Source: Cryobacterium psychrophilum (GTDB taxonomy: Bacteria > Actinomycetota > Actinomycetes > Actinomycetales > Microbacteriaceae). From it: 64,000 nt of DNA. A model generated the notes under the pieces. That model was given only the letters and a program-made list of their open reading frames with translations. It made no database searches and was not told the origin of the DNA. The translations under genes and the position numbers were made by a program. Numbering within the stretch: position 1 is the stretch's first letter; each line of letters opens with the position of its first letter. This document shows, piece after piece, positions 26,044 through 35,012 of this stretch. The stretch is from assembly GCF_004365915.1 (NCBI RefSeq), contig NZ_SODI01000001.1:1426001-1490000 (forward strand), given 5' to 3'.

Positions 26044-26111
26044 GATCCAACCCTAACCGCCTCCGCGTCTCAACGAGCGGGGCGCGACCAGCGAAGGCGG
26101 GCGGTTAACGA

Positions 26112-26143
26112 AAGAGGGGCCCGACCGAAGTCAGGCCCCTCTT
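26112..26143 (-). terminator. Terminator of the rpsM-rpsK-rpoA-rplQ operon
   Basis: On the minus-strand transcript, AAGAGGGGCC pairs with GGCCCCUCUU. Inside this the stem continues UGAC/GUCG to a UUCG tetraloop, giving 14 pairs (one U-G) in 32 nt. It begins 14 nt after the rplQ stop. The following UCGUUAA is only partly U-rich, as is common in high-GC actinobacteria. Confidence 0.85.
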
Positions 26144-26156
26144 CAGAAACGTGTTA

Positions 26157-26672
26157 CTACTTGGTGTCCGTGGTGTCCGGGTCAGCAGCAGCATCGGCCT
26201 CGACGGGAGCCTCAACGGGCTCCTCGACAGCAGCGTCAGCGACGACAACCTCTTCGACGACGGGCTTCTCAGCCGTCACCGTGGAGGTCTTGGAATGCTT
26301 GACCTTGGGCGTTACCGGCTCAAGAACGAGTTCCATCTGAACCATCGACGCGTTGTCACCCTTGCGGAAACCGAGCTTCGTGATGCGGGTGTAACCGCCC
26401 TGACGCTCGTTTACCTGCGGGGCGATGACCGTGAACAGCTCGTGTACAACGGTCTTGTCGGTGATCGTCGCGAGAACGCGACGACGGGCGTGCAGGTCGC
26501 CGCGCTTGGCGAACTGCACCAGGCGCTCGGCGAGCGGACGCAGGCGCTTGGCACGCGTCTCGGTCGTCTTGATCGACTTGTGCGTGAACAGGGCAGCAGC
26601 CAGGTTCGCAAGCATGAGGCGCTCGTGCGCCGGGCCGCCACCGAGACGGGGCCCCTTTGTGGGCTTAGGCAT
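26157..26672 (-). CDS. rplQ: 50S ribosomal protein L17
   Basis: The L17 core of about 118 residues ([24 protein letters not shown], continuing to [18 protein letters not shown]) is followed by a roughly 50-residue Val/Glu/Ala-rich acidic tail. The tail is common in actinobacterial L17 but not structurally assigned. Last gene of the alpha operon, with a strong terminator directly behind. Confidence 0.97.
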   Translation of the reverse strand: MPKPTKGPRLGGGPAHERLMLANLAAALFTHKSIKTTETRAKRLRPLAERLVQFAKRGDLHARRRVLATITDKTVVHELFTVIAPQVNERQGGYTRITKLGFRKGDNASMVQMELVLEPVTPKVKHSKTSTVTAEKPVVEEVVVADAAVEEPVEAPVEADAAADPDTTDTK

Positions 26673-26721
26673 TGTTATTCTCCAGTATCAAAAAATCGAA
26701 AGGCAGTCGCGAAGACGAGCC

Positions 26722-27711
26722 TTAGTTGGTCTCTTCTTCGTAGCCGCTGTAGAAGTGCGCTCCATCGAATCCGGGAACCGAATCCTTCAGGGACAGGCCA
26801 AGCTCAACGAGCTTGTCCTTCACCTCGTCAACCGACTTCTGTCCGAAGTTGCGGATGTTCATCAGCTGGGTCTCCGAGAGGGCGACCAGTTCGCTGACGT
26901 TGTTGATGCCTTCGCGCTTGAGGCAGTTGTACGAACGAACCGACAGGTCCAGGTCCTCGATCGGAATCGACAACTCGGTCGAGAGCACGGCGTCAACCGG
27001 CGCGGGGCCGATCTCGATGCCCTCGGCTGCGGTGTTGAGCTCGCGGGCCAGACCGAACAGTTCGGTCAGCGTGCGACCGGACGATGCGATGGCGTCACGA
27101 GGCGTGATCGCGGACTTGGTCTCAACGTCAACGACGAGGCGGTCGAAGTCGGTACGCTCACCGGCGCGAGTTGCCTCGACACGGTAGGTCACCTTGAGAA
27201 CGGGCGAGTAGATCGAGTCGACCGGAATCTGGCCGGCCTCGGAGAACTCGTTGCGGTTCTGGGCGGATGACACGTAACCACGGCCACGCTCAATGGTCAG
27301 TTCAAGTTCGAACTTCGCATTGTCGTTGAGGGTTGCGATAACCAGCTCGGGGTTGTGAACCTCGACACCGGCCGGAGCCGAGATGTCAGCGGCGGTAACC
27401 TGGCCGGCACCCTGCTTGCGCAGGTACGCGGTGATGGGCTCGTCGTGCTCGCTGGAGACGACGAGGCCCTTGATGTTGAGGATGATTTCAGTGACATCTT
27501 CTTTTACACCGGGAACGGTGCTGAACTCGTGCAGCACGCCATCGATACGGATGCTGGTAACAGCAGCGCCCGGGATCGAGGAGAGCAGGGTGCGGCGAAG
27601 CGAGTTCCCGAGGGTGTAACCGAAGCCAGGTTCGAGCGGCTCGATGATGAACCGGGACCGGAACTCCGAAATGTTCTCTTCGGTGAGCGTGGGACGCTGT
27701 GCAATAAGCAC
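26722..27711 (-). CDS. rpoA: RNA polymerase alpha subunit
   Basis: 329 residues. The N-terminal dimerisation/assembly domain carries [20 protein letters not shown] and [10 protein letters not shown]. After a linker near residue 235, the C-terminal DNA- and activator-binding domain has [20 protein letters not shown] and [16 protein letters not shown]. It lies in the alpha operon between rpsK and rplQ. Confidence 0.98.
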   Translation of the reverse strand: MLIAQRPTLTEENISEFRSRFIIEPLEPGFGYTLGNSLRRTLLSSIPGAAVTSIRIDGVLHEFSTVPGVKEDVTEIILNIKGLVVSSEHDEPITAYLRKQGAGQVTAADISAPAGVEVHNPELVIATLNDNAKFELELTIERGRGYVSSAQNRNEFSEAGQIPVDSIYSPVLKVTYRVEATRAGERTDFDRLVVDVETKSAITPRDAIASSGRTLTELFGLARELNTAAEGIEIGPAPVDAVLSTELSIPIEDLDLSVRSYNCLKREGINNVSELVALSETQLMNIRNFGQKSVDEVKDKLVELGLSLKDSVPGFDGAHFYSGYEEETN

Positions 27712-27871
27712 TGTTAATTCCTTTCGGCGAAGTGTCCGCTATATGACACTTGCAATGACGTGTTTACAAATTCTGAAAGGGTCGAAGCTGGGCGCCTGGT
27801 CAGAAACCCGACGCCCAGCCTGAGGTTGAACTGGCTCACCGACGAACGATGAGTCCGATCAGCACAAGGAA

Positions 27872-28270
27872 TTAAACGCGACGACGCTTCGGCGGGCGGC
27901 AACCATTGTGCGCCTGAGGTGTGACGTCGTTGATCGAGCCGACCTCCAGGCCAGCGGCCTGAAGCGAACGGATCGCAGTTTCGCGTCCCGATCCGGGGCC
28001 CTTGACGAAAACGTCAACCTTCTTCATGCCGTGCTCCTGAGCCTGGCGCGCGGCCGACTCTGCAGCGAGCTGAGCGGCGAAAGGGGTCGACTTACGCGAA
28101 CCCTTGAAGCCGACCTGGCCCGAAGAGGCCCAGCTGATGACGGCACCAGTGGTGTCGGTGATCGAAACGATCGTGTTGTTGAAGGTGCTCTTGATGTGGG
28201 CCTGGCCCACAGCAACGTTCTTCTTCTCTTTCTTACGCGGCTTCCGTACGGCCGACTTGGTTTGTGCCAT
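27872..28270 (-). CDS. rpsK: 30S ribosomal protein S11
   Basis: S11 of 132 residues, forming the 30S platform near the mRNA exit. Conserved blocks are [35 protein letters not shown] and the C-terminal [19 protein letters not shown] 160-bp gap separates it from rpoA, longer than elsewhere in the operon. Confidence 0.98.
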   Translation of the reverse strand: MAQTKSAVRKPRKKEKKNVAVGQAHIKSTFNNTIVSITDTTGAVISWASSGQVGFKGSRKSTPFAAQLAAESAARQAQEHGMKKVDVFVKGPGSGRETAIRSLQAAGLEVGSINDVTPQAHNGCRPPKRRRV

Positions 28271-28315
28271 GAATTTCTCCTGAATCCTAAAGGCGTTAGC
28301 GGGCTAGGCCGGGGC

Positions 28316-28690
28316 CTAGCGCGCCTTCTTCTTGCCGGCTACGGTGCGCTTCGGGCCCTTGCGGGTGCGAGCGTTGGTCTTGGTGCGCTGTCCACGCACG
28401 GGCAGGCCCTTGCGGTGACGGATTCCCTCGTAGCTGCCAATTTCGACCTTGCGGCGGATGTCAGCGGCAACCTCACGGCGGAGGTCACCCTCAACCTTGA
28501 AGGTTTCTTCAATGTAGTCACGGAGCAGGATGAGCTGGTCATCGCTCAAATCCTTGACTCGGATGTCTCCATCGATGGCGGTGTCGGCGAGGGTCTTGAT
28601 AGCCCTCGTGCGGCCAACACCGTAAATGTAAGTCAATGCAACTTCCACGCGCTTATCGCGCGGGATGTCAACGCCGGCTAGACGTGCCAT
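28316..28690 (-). CDS. rpsM: 30S ribosomal protein S13
   Basis: S13 of 124 residues. It contacts the 50S subunit and P-site tRNA. It begins [21 protein letters not shown] and ends in a basic tail [11 protein letters not shown]. The ATG at 28690 has AGGAG a short distance upstream. The in-frame ATG at 28759 adds unrelated sequence. First gene of the alpha operon. Confidence 0.97.
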   Translation of the reverse strand: MARLAGVDIPRDKRVEVALTYIYGVGRTRAIKTLADTAIDGDIRVKDLSDDQLILLRDYIEETFKVEGDLRREVAADIRRKVEIGSYEGIRHRKGLPVRGQRTKTNARTRKGPKRTVAGKKKAR

Positions 28691-28810
28691 TGTGTCTCCT
28701 GTTAATGATTGGAGGTCTGTAGCAGTCCCTGTACATCGGCCTCCAACCGATGGTGTCACCCCAAGGGGTTCCCGGAACTGCTATCGATATTGAGTTGCTA
28801 AGGCAAAACG

Positions 28811-28835
28811 TCAACGAGCTCAGTGAGCCCGTTGA
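28811..28835 (-). terminator. Hairpin directly after rpmJ
   Basis: The minus strand reads TCAACGGGCTC-ACT-GAGCTCGTTGA, 11 pairs with one G-U, starting 2 nt after the rpmJ stop. A short T run (CGTTTT) follows. It may end infA-rpmJ transcripts or set partial readthrough into the rpsM operon. Confidence 0.55.
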
Positions 28836-28837
28836 GA

Positions 28838-28951
28838 CTAACCCTGGCGCTGCTTGTGACGCGGGTTATCGCAGATGACCATCACGTTGCCGTTACGGCG
28901 GATGACCTTGCACTTTTCGCAGATCTTCTTGACGCTGGGCTTAACCTTCAT
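28838..28951 (-). CDS. rpmJ: 50S ribosomal protein L36
   Basis: A 37-residue protein: it opens [17 protein letters not shown] and ends [11 protein letters not shown]. Cys11, Cys14, Cys27 and His32 form the zinc ribbon, so this is the zinc-binding (C+) version. It lies between infA and rpsM, the standard position. Confidence 0.96.
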   Translation of the reverse strand: MKVKPSVKKICEKCKVIRRNGNVMVICDNPRHKQRQG

Positions 28952-29041
28952 GGTGTTTCCTTCTAGTCGCTGTCTTCGTGCCGAATCTCAGTGATCGTGT
29001 CTCAACAATCGGTCGAGATCGGCCGTTACTTACAGCATCCG

Positions 29042-29263
29042 TTACTTGTAGCGGTAGACGATCCGGCCTCGGGTCAGATCGTAAGGGCTCAACTCAACGA
29101 TCACGCGGTCCTCTGGAAGGATGCGGATGTAGTGCTGACGCATCTTGCCCGAGATGTGGGCAAGTACTCTGTGGCCGTTGGACAGCTCAACGCGAAACAT
29201 CGCGTTGGGCAGAGCTTCGACTACCGCGCCCTCGATTTCGATGACACCGTCTTTTTTGGCCAT
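29042..29263 (-). CDS. infA: Translation initiation factor IF-1
   Basis: A 73-residue OB-fold protein that binds the 30S A site during initiation. Sequence [20 protein letters not shown], then [20 protein letters not shown], then [13 protein letters not shown], is full-length IF-1. It lies 90 bp upstream of rpmJ and 130 bp downstream of mtlD. Confidence 0.98.
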   Translation of the reverse strand: MAKKDGVIEIEGAVVEALPNAMFRVELSNGHRVLAHISGKMRQHYIRILPEDRVIVELSPYDLTRGRIVYRYK

Positions 29264-29370
29264 AGCCTCACTGTCGCTCTTTGTATTGATTGCTGGTCAT
29301 GCGTGGATGTGGTGCTTGAACACGCCGCGAACGACGTTGCCAGACACCAAGGGTCAATCTTATGGTATGA

Positions 29371-29388
29371 AATTGCCTTTTGGCAATT
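29371..29388 (-). terminator. Possible terminator after mtlD
   Basis: AATTGCC-TTTT-GGCAATT is a perfect 7-bp stem with a 4-base loop, 6 nt after the mtlD stop on the minus strand. It separates the mannitol operon from infA. There is no T tract downstream. TTGACC follows a little later on the minus strand and could be part of an infA promoter, but no -10 is clear. Confidence 0.5.
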
Positions 29389-29393
29389 CAGTC

Positions 29394-30542
29394 CTATAAT
29401 CCTTGGGCGCGCCGCACCTCGAGGACCACATGTTCGTAAAGCGGATGCGCCGGGTCAAGCCCGCAGACCTGCTGTACGACGTGTTCCGCGCTCACGGCCC
29501 GCAACATCCGCTGCAGCTCGACACTCTGATCGTCGGTGGGAACCGCAAAGCGCAGCGCGGCCCCGATGGCTTCGAGCAGCGCCACCGGCGTCGTGCCCGA
29601 CTCGGCGATCTCCGCCGCCGGGCCGATGAAGCGCTCAGTGCGGCTGAGTTTGCGTAGCGGCTGCCGCCCCACCCGCAGGGTGGTGTCCAGCAGGGCGGGG
29701 TTGCTGAACCGGGTGAGGATCTTCTCCCGGTAGGCACGCTGCGCGTCCTCGTCGAGCCCGTGCTTGTCCACGAGCAGGGCTGAGGTCTCTTCGAGCACCC
29801 GCCGGGCGACGGCGACGACCTCCGGAAACTGCAAGGCCTCCGCGATGCTCGTCGCGCCCGCCTCGTGACCGAGGTAGGCAATGGTGGCATGGCCGGTGTT
29901 CACCGTGAAAAGCTTGCGCTCAATGTACGGCTCAAGGTCGTCCACAAAGGTGGCGCCGGGAATGACGGGTTCGGCGCCACGGAATGCGCCCCGTTCGATG
30001 ACCCATTCGTAGAAGGCCTCCACCGTGACGGACGTGCCCGCGTCGGCGGCCTGGTTGGGAACGATGCGGTCCACGGCCGTGTTGGCGAACGCCGCCCGGG
30101 AGGCAACGCCCGGCCAATCGGCCTGGGTCACGTGGCCGCGCACCTGCTCGGCGAGCAGGTCGGTCGCGTTGATCGCGTTCTCACACGCGATCACCGCGAG
30201 CGGTGCGAGCTCCACCGCACGACGAGCGAGCCCCGCCGCGATGACGGGCGCCACGAACTTGAGAACGTTCGGCCCCACCGCCGTGGTGACGATGTCGGCC
30301 GTCGCGATCTCGTCGATCAGCGCCTCCGCGTCGGTTGAACTGTTGATGGCGCGGAAGTTGTCGACGCGGTGGGTGCGGCCGCCCTCGCCCTGTTCGAGCA
30401 CGTCGTAGGTCGCGGCGGCCTGCAGGGAGTCGATGAGGGCTGAATTCACGTCGGCGAAGACAACCTCGTACCCGGCCTCATGCAGCAGGAGTCCGACGAA
30501 CCCGCGTCCGATGTTGCCCGCGCCGAAGTGAATGGCTTTCAT
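29394..30542 (-). CDS. mtlD: Mannitol-1-phosphate 5-dehydrogenase
   Basis: Oxidises mannitol-1-phosphate to fructose-6-phosphate with NAD. It has 382 residues. The N-terminal nucleotide motif is [25 protein letters not shown] and the polyol-dehydrogenase region [17 protein letters not shown] near residue 210 (catalytic Lys) are also present. It overlaps mtlF by 4 nt and is the last gene of the mannitol operon. Its product feeds directly into glycolysis. Confidence 0.96.
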   Translation of the reverse strand: MKAIHFGAGNIGRGFVGLLLHEAGYEVVFADVNSALIDSLQAAATYDVLEQGEGGRTHRVDNFRAINSSTDAEALIDEIATADIVTTAVGPNVLKFVAPVIAAGLARRAVELAPLAVIACENAINATDLLAEQVRGHVTQADWPGVASRAAFANTAVDRIVPNQAADAGTSVTVEAFYEWVIERGAFRGAEPVIPGATFVDDLEPYIERKLFTVNTGHATIAYLGHEAGATSIAEALQFPEVVAVARRVLEETSALLVDKHGLDEDAQRAYREKILTRFSNPALLDTTLRVGRQPLRKLSRTERFIGPAAEIAESGTTPVALLEAIGAALRFAVPTDDQSVELQRMLRAVSAEHVVQQVCGLDPAHPLYEHVVLEVRRAQGL

Positions 30543-30976
30543 TCTGCGTTGACCTCCTCGAGCAGGGCAAAGATGTCTTCGGCCGAACTGGCGTCGATGA
30601 GCTTCTGCACCTCGTCCTCGTCAGAGAACACGATGGCAATCTTCGAGAGAATCTCCAGGTGCTCGTTGTTCAGTCCGGCGATGGCCACGGCGAACCGCAC
30701 CGGCTGGCCGTTCCAGTCGATCGGGTCGGCGTAGCGCACGAGCGAGAGCGCGGAGCGCCGGATCGATTCCTTCGCTTCGTTGGTGCCGTGCGGAATAGCC
30801 AGGGTGTTGCCCATGTACGTTGAAACGGATGCTTCGCGCTCGAACATGGACGCCACGTAGTCCTCGCTGACCGCGCCGGAGCCAACGAGCAGCGCGCCAG
30901 CCTCACGAATCGCCTCGTCCCTCGTGCGGGCGGTTCCGGCAGCAATCACGTTGCGGGGTTCGAGGATTTGGTTCAT
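30539..30976 (-). CDS. mtlF: Mannitol PTS EIIA component
   Basis: A 145-residue stand-alone EIIA of the mannitol/fructose class. The phosphorylated histidine is in [13 protein letters not shown] near residue 62. It accepts phosphate from HPr and passes it to the IIB domain of MtlA. It overlaps both neighbours by 4 nt (ATGA). Confidence 0.95.
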   Translation of the reverse strand: MNQILEPRNVIAAGTARTRDEAIREAGALLVGSGAVSEDYVASMFEREASVSTYMGNTLAIPHGTNEAKESIRRSALSLVRYADPIDWNGQPVRFAVAIAGLNNEHLEILSKIAIVFSDEDEVQKLIDASSAEDIFALLEEVNAE

Positions 30977-32451
30977 GAGGTGACTCCTTCATTCTCCTGG
31001 GTTTCCAGCAGGCTCACGATGTCGTCGTACTTCGGACTGTTCATGAAATTATCGACCGACACGTGCATGGAGTCCGGTGACTTCGCCCGCGCCCGATCCG
31101 TCAGGTCCTGGTGCGTGATCACGAGATCGGCGCTGCCATCGAGATTCGCGATGGCCTGGTTGACCACCGTAATCCCCTCGACGCCGGCCTTCTTGATCTT
31201 GTTGCGCAGAACGGAGGCTCCCATCGCGCTGGAGCCCATGCCGGCGTCGCACGCGAAGACGATGTTCTTGATGGGGTGGCTGTCGGCGGCAGCGGCGCCC
31301 GCGCCGGCGAGGCCGCTGAGGACGCTGCTGGACTTGCCCTTCATGGCCTCTGTCTTCGAGACGGCCGCGTTGAGGTCGCCGTTGAGGCCATTGGCGATGT
31401 CGCGCTTGCGGCTGGACCGCAGGATGACCGAGGCGATCAGGAACGACACCGTTGCGGAGAGGATGACGGACAGGATCACGCCGACGTAGCTGTCCGACGC
31501 GGTCTGCAGGAGAACTGCGAAGATGCTGCCTGGTGAGGCGGGAGCGCGCAGACCGGTCTGGAAGGCCACGTTGACTGCAACGCCGGTCATTCCGCCGCCG
31601 ATGGCTGCGAGGATCAGGATCGGCTTCATCAGCACGTACGGGAAGTAGATCTCGTGGATGCCACCGAGGAAGTGGATGATGATCGCACCGGGCGCGCTCG
31701 CCCGGGCGAGGCCGAGACCGAAGAACGAGTAGGCGAGCAGGATGCCGAGGCCGGGGCCGGGGTTCGCTTCGATCAGGAAGAGTAGCGACTTGCCTGATTC
31801 GGCAACCTGCTGCACGCCGATCGGCGTGAACACGCCGTGGTTGATGGCGTTGTTGAGGAATAGCACCTTGCCGGGCTCGACCAGGATGCTCGCGAGCGGC
31901 AGCAGGTTGTTACTGACGAGCCAGTTGACGCCGGACTCGAGCATGGTGCTGAAGGCGGTCACGACCGGGGCGATTCCGAAGAACGCGCCCAGGGCGAGGA
32001 TGGCGCCGAGGATGCCGGAGGAGAAGTTGTCGATGAGCATCTCAAAGCCGGGCTTGACCTTGCCGGCCCACAGCCCGTCGAGCTTCTTGAGCAGGTACGC
32101 CGAGAGCGGACCGACGAGCATGGCCCCGATGAACATCGGGATATCACTGCCGACGATGACACCCATGGTCGCGATCGTGGCGACAACGCCGCCGCGGACG
32201 CCGTAGACCATCCGGCCACCAGTGTTGGCGATGAGTAGCGGGAGCAAGTACACGATCATCGGGCCGACCATCGCCGCGACCGTTTCGTTGGGGGTCCAGC
32301 CGGTGGGAATGAAGAATGCCGTGATCAAGCCCCACGCGATGAATGCCGCGATGTTGGGCATGATCATCCCGCTGAGGAAGGTGCCGAAGCGCTGGACATG
32401 CACGCGGGCTCCCCCGCTCGTGCTTGTCGTCCCGGTTGACGTCGTCGTCAT
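30973..32451 (-). CDS. mtlA: Mannitol-specific PTS EIICB permease
   Basis: 492 residues. The IIC membrane domain (about 1-345) carries the substrate motif FLGGIHEIYFPYV near residue 260. A linker precedes the IIB domain with phospho-cysteine Cys401 in ACDAGMGSSAMGAS. It transports and phosphorylates mannitol. It lacks a fused IIA domain, which is encoded separately by mtlF next door. It overlaps ptsI and mtlF by 4 nt each. Confidence 0.95.
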   Translation of the reverse strand: MTTTSTGTTSTSGGARVHVQRFGTFLSGMIMPNIAAFIAWGLITAFFIPTGWTPNETVAAMVGPMIVYLLPLLIANTGGRMVYGVRGGVVATIATMGVIVGSDIPMFIGAMLVGPLSAYLLKKLDGLWAGKVKPGFEMLIDNFSSGILGAILALGAFFGIAPVVTAFSTMLESGVNWLVSNNLLPLASILVEPGKVLFLNNAINHGVFTPIGVQQVAESGKSLLFLIEANPGPGLGILLAYSFFGLGLARASAPGAIIIHFLGGIHEIYFPYVLMKPILILAAIGGGMTGVAVNVAFQTGLRAPASPGSIFAVLLQTASDSYVGVILSVILSATVSFLIASVILRSSRKRDIANGLNGDLNAAVSKTEAMKGKSSSVLSGLAGAGAAAADSHPIKNIVFACDAGMGSSAMGASVLRNKIKKAGVEGITVVNQAIANLDGSADLVITHQDLTDRARAKSPDSMHVSVDNFMNSPKYDDIVSLLETQENEGVTS

Positions 32452-34187
32452 TGTTCTGCCTTTCGTTTCGGTGATGATTTCGGTGCTGTGTAAGTGGAGT
32501 GCACTGCTTTCGCCGTTCGGGTGAAGGTGAGCAGAAGCGCGCGTGCCGCCTCACGGGCGGCTCCGGCGCCGTCCGCAGCGAGGGCCGTGGCGGCGAGTTG
32601 TCGGGCCTGGGTCGTGGTGTACCGGACGAGCTCCGCCCGGACATCGGCAAGGGCTGCCGCCGACATGGACAGGCTCGTCGCGCCGAGGCCGACGAGCACG
32701 ACCGCGAGCAGCGGGTCCGCTGCCGCCTCACCACACACCCCGACCGGTTTGCCCAGAGCCGCGCCTGCGGCCCCGACTTCCCCGACCAGGCGCAGAACGG
32801 CGGGGTTCCACGGGTCCTGGAAAGCGGTAACCGTGCCGAGCATGCGGTCGGCGGCGAGCGTGTACTGGGTGAGGTCATTCGTGCCGATGGAAGCGAAGTC
32901 GGCGTGCGCGAGAATCCGGTCGGCCAGCAGGGCCGCGGAGGGAACCTCCACCATGACCCCGGCGGTGCGCAGTCCCCGCTCGCGGGCGAGTCCCGCGAAG
33001 TACTTCGTCTCATCGACGGTGGCCACCATCGGGGCCATCACCCACAGCTCGGCGTCGGTCACGGCATCCGCCTGGGCGAGGGCCGTGAGCTGGTCCCGAA
33101 GAATGTTCTCGGAGGCGCGCAGTGCCCGCAGCCCGCGCAGCCCGAGCGCGGGGTTCTCCTCGCGGGCATTGTTGAGAAAGGCGAGCGGCTTGTCGGCTCC
33201 GGTGTCGAGGGCGCGAACGACCACCTTTTTGCCGTGGAACGCGCGCAGCATCCGCTCATATTGAGCGCTCTGCTCGGCGACGGTCGGCGCGGTCACGGAG
33301 TCGAGAAAGAGAAACTCGGTGCGGAACAGTCCGACGCCCTCGGCGCCGAGGACCGCGGCCTGCTCGGCCCCCTCGGCGGAACCGAGGTTGGCGAGCAGGG
33401 GAATTGGGGAGCCGTCGGCGAGGCGACCCGGCGAGACGGGCGCCTCCGCCAGTGCGGCACGGGCCGCACTGCGAGCGTGCGCGTCGGCGAGCTGTTCGGC
33501 CGTCGGCTGGGCGATGACCACGCCGTTGGCGGCATCCAGAATCACCCCGGTGCCCTCTTCAAGGTCTGCGGCGAGCGTTGCGCCGACGAGGGCAACGATG
33601 GACTTCTCCCGCGCCAGGATGGCGGTGTGCGAGGTGGGTCCACCGTCGGTGGTCACGAGGCCGAGCACCATGCTGAGGTCGAGCGTTGCGGTGTCGGCCG
33701 GGGCGAGATCACGGGCGACCAGGATGAACGGATGCCCCGGGTCGGGAACCCCGGGAGCTGCCACGCCGGAGAGGCTCGCGATGACCCGGCGCGACACATC
33801 ATCGAGGTCCCCCGCGCGCTCGGATATGTACCCGCCGAGTTCGGTGAGGAGGTCGCGGAAGGCGACGAACGCTTCAAACACGGCACGTTCTGCCGTGGCT
33901 CCGGCCGCCAGGCGCACACCGACGTCATCAACGAGGGTGGGATCCTCCGCGATCATGGCCTGCGCCTCAAGCACCTCGCCGGCCGTACCGCCGGCTTGCT
34001 CCCCGCGGGCCGTGAGGTCGACGGCAACGCGGTGCAGGGCCGCTGTCGCCCGGGCGCCCTCCTCCTGCGGAGCGAGAGCGCCCGCGGTCATGATGGGTTC
34101 CGGCAGCGGTTCCGTCATGCGCACAACGCGACCCACTGCGATGCCGCGGCCAATGCCGATTCCCTGCATTTCGGTGAGCGAGCCCAT
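32448..34187 (-). CDS. ptsI: PTS enzyme I (phosphoenolpyruvate-protein phosphotransferase)
   Basis: Takes phosphate from PEP onto its own histidine and passes it to HPr. It has 579 residues. The phospho-His signature is TDGGPTSHTAILAR near residue 185. The PEP-binding region has GAEGVGLFRTEFLF and SIGTNDLTQYTLAADR, and the C-terminal CGEAAADP. ATG 34187 follows AAGG at 6 nt; an ATG six codons on is the alternative. Having EI in the mannitol operon is unusual, because this general enzyme normally sits at its own locus. Confidence 0.95.
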   Translation of the reverse strand: MGSLTEMQGIGIGRGIAVGRVVRMTEPLPEPIMTAGALAPQEEGARATAALHRVAVDLTARGEQAGGTAGEVLEAQAMIAEDPTLVDDVGVRLAAGATAERAVFEAFVAFRDLLTELGGYISERAGDLDDVSRRVIASLSGVAAPGVPDPGHPFILVARDLAPADTATLDLSMVLGLVTTDGGPTSHTAILAREKSIVALVGATLAADLEEGTGVILDAANGVVIAQPTAEQLADAHARSAARAALAEAPVSPGRLADGSPIPLLANLGSAEGAEQAAVLGAEGVGLFRTEFLFLDSVTAPTVAEQSAQYERMLRAFHGKKVVVRALDTGADKPLAFLNNAREENPALGLRGLRALRASENILRDQLTALAQADAVTDAELWVMAPMVATVDETKYFAGLARERGLRTAGVMVEVPSAALLADRILAHADFASIGTNDLTQYTLAADRMLGTVTAFQDPWNPAVLRLVGEVGAAGAALGKPVGVCGEAAADPLLAVVLVGLGATSLSMSAAALADVRAELVRYTTTQARQLAATALAADGAGAAREAARALLLTFTRTAKAVHSTYTAPKSSPKRKAEQ

Positions 34188-34195
34188 GGTGTGCC

Positions 34196-34786
34196 TTACG
34201 CGTCGTGATCGGTGAGCAGCAGTTCGGTGAGTTTGTCGAGAACGGCCTCGGCCTTGTCGCCCTCTGCTGCGAGCGTCACCTCATCGCCGTGATTGATGCC
34301 CAGGGAGATGACGCCGAGGATGCTGGCGGCGTTGGCGGTCTTCCCGCCCGTCTTGGTGATGGTCACGGGCATCCCCGCAGCGGTAGCCGCCTGGCTGAAC
34401 AGTTTGGCGGGGCGCGCGTGCAGGCCGTGGGTGGAACCGATTTGGACCGTGCGTTCAAGAATTGCGGAGGCTTTCGTTTCGTGTGTGAGGTCGTTGTCAA
34501 GGGCGAGGTCAAGGGCCGCCTCACCGTCGCGGGCAGCGAAGACGGAGTCGGGCAGGATTCGGGCTCGCACTCCGAAGAGGCCGGCCTGCTCCGCGATGGC
34601 CTCGAACCTGTCGGAAAGGTGCGGGCCAATGAGCAGCACATCTGTCACCGATAGGGTGTCGGCCAGATCTGATTCGCTTCCCGCCGTCACGTGAACGGCG
34701 AGGCCACGCTGAGCGGCGGTGCGGCGCAATCGCAGGGCGACAAAGGTGCTCGAGGCACCGGCACCACAGACAACGTGAATCCTCAT
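34196..34786 (-). CDS. PTS IIB-like domain fused to HPr
   Basis: 196 residues in two parts. Residues 1-105 resemble a lactose/cellobiose or mannitol-type IIB domain with the active cysteine at position 7 (RIHVVCGAGASSTFVAL). Residues 111-196 are HPr, with phospho-His123 in STHGLHARPAKLF and the regulatory serine kept at Ser155 (NAASILG). It is the first gene of the operon and precedes ptsI by 8 nt. HPr gives EI-derived phosphate to MtlF. The role of the fused IIB is unclear because MtlA has its own. ATG 34786 has AAAGGG upstream. Confidence 0.88.
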   Translation of the reverse strand: MRIHVVCGAGASSTFVALRLRRTAAQRGLAVHVTAGSESDLADTLSVTDVLLIGPHLSDRFEAIAEQAGLFGVRARILPDSVFAARDGEAALDLALDNDLTHETKASAILERTVQIGSTHGLHARPAKLFSQAATAAGMPVTITKTGGKTANAASILGVISLGINHGDEVTLAAEGDKAEAVLDKLTELLLTDHDA

Positions 34787-34913
34787 TGATTCGCCCTTTC
34801 TCGGCTCATTTTGGGTTCCTCCCAGTGTGCGCGGCGGCCCCGTCGGGGGCCAGCAGACACCTTTCCGCACCCCCGGAAGCAGCGGCCCTGCGGGTGAGCG
34901 AGCAACCGAGCCG

Positions 34914-34930
34914 ACTCACAAGAGGTGAGT
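34914..34930. promoter_or_regulatory. Palindrome in the mannitol operon/MtlR divergent region
   Basis: ACTCAC-AAGAG-GTGAGT is a perfect 6-bp inverted repeat with a 5-bp centre, located in the 226-bp gap between the divergent IIB-HPr and regulator genes. It is a candidate operator for the PRD regulator or a global sugar regulator. No convincing -35/-10 pair was recognised for either direction. Confidence 0.45.
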
Positions 34931-35012
34931 ACGATCAGAGGTATGAGAGTTGCCGGAAACAGTCGTGCACAACGGGGCTGGGCGTCGGGACTGCACGCGA
35001 CGGATGCGAACC

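Noticed and set aside
32499..34208. 569-codon plus-strand frame opposite ptsI
   Set aside because: Antisense to EI, which carries all catalytic motifs.
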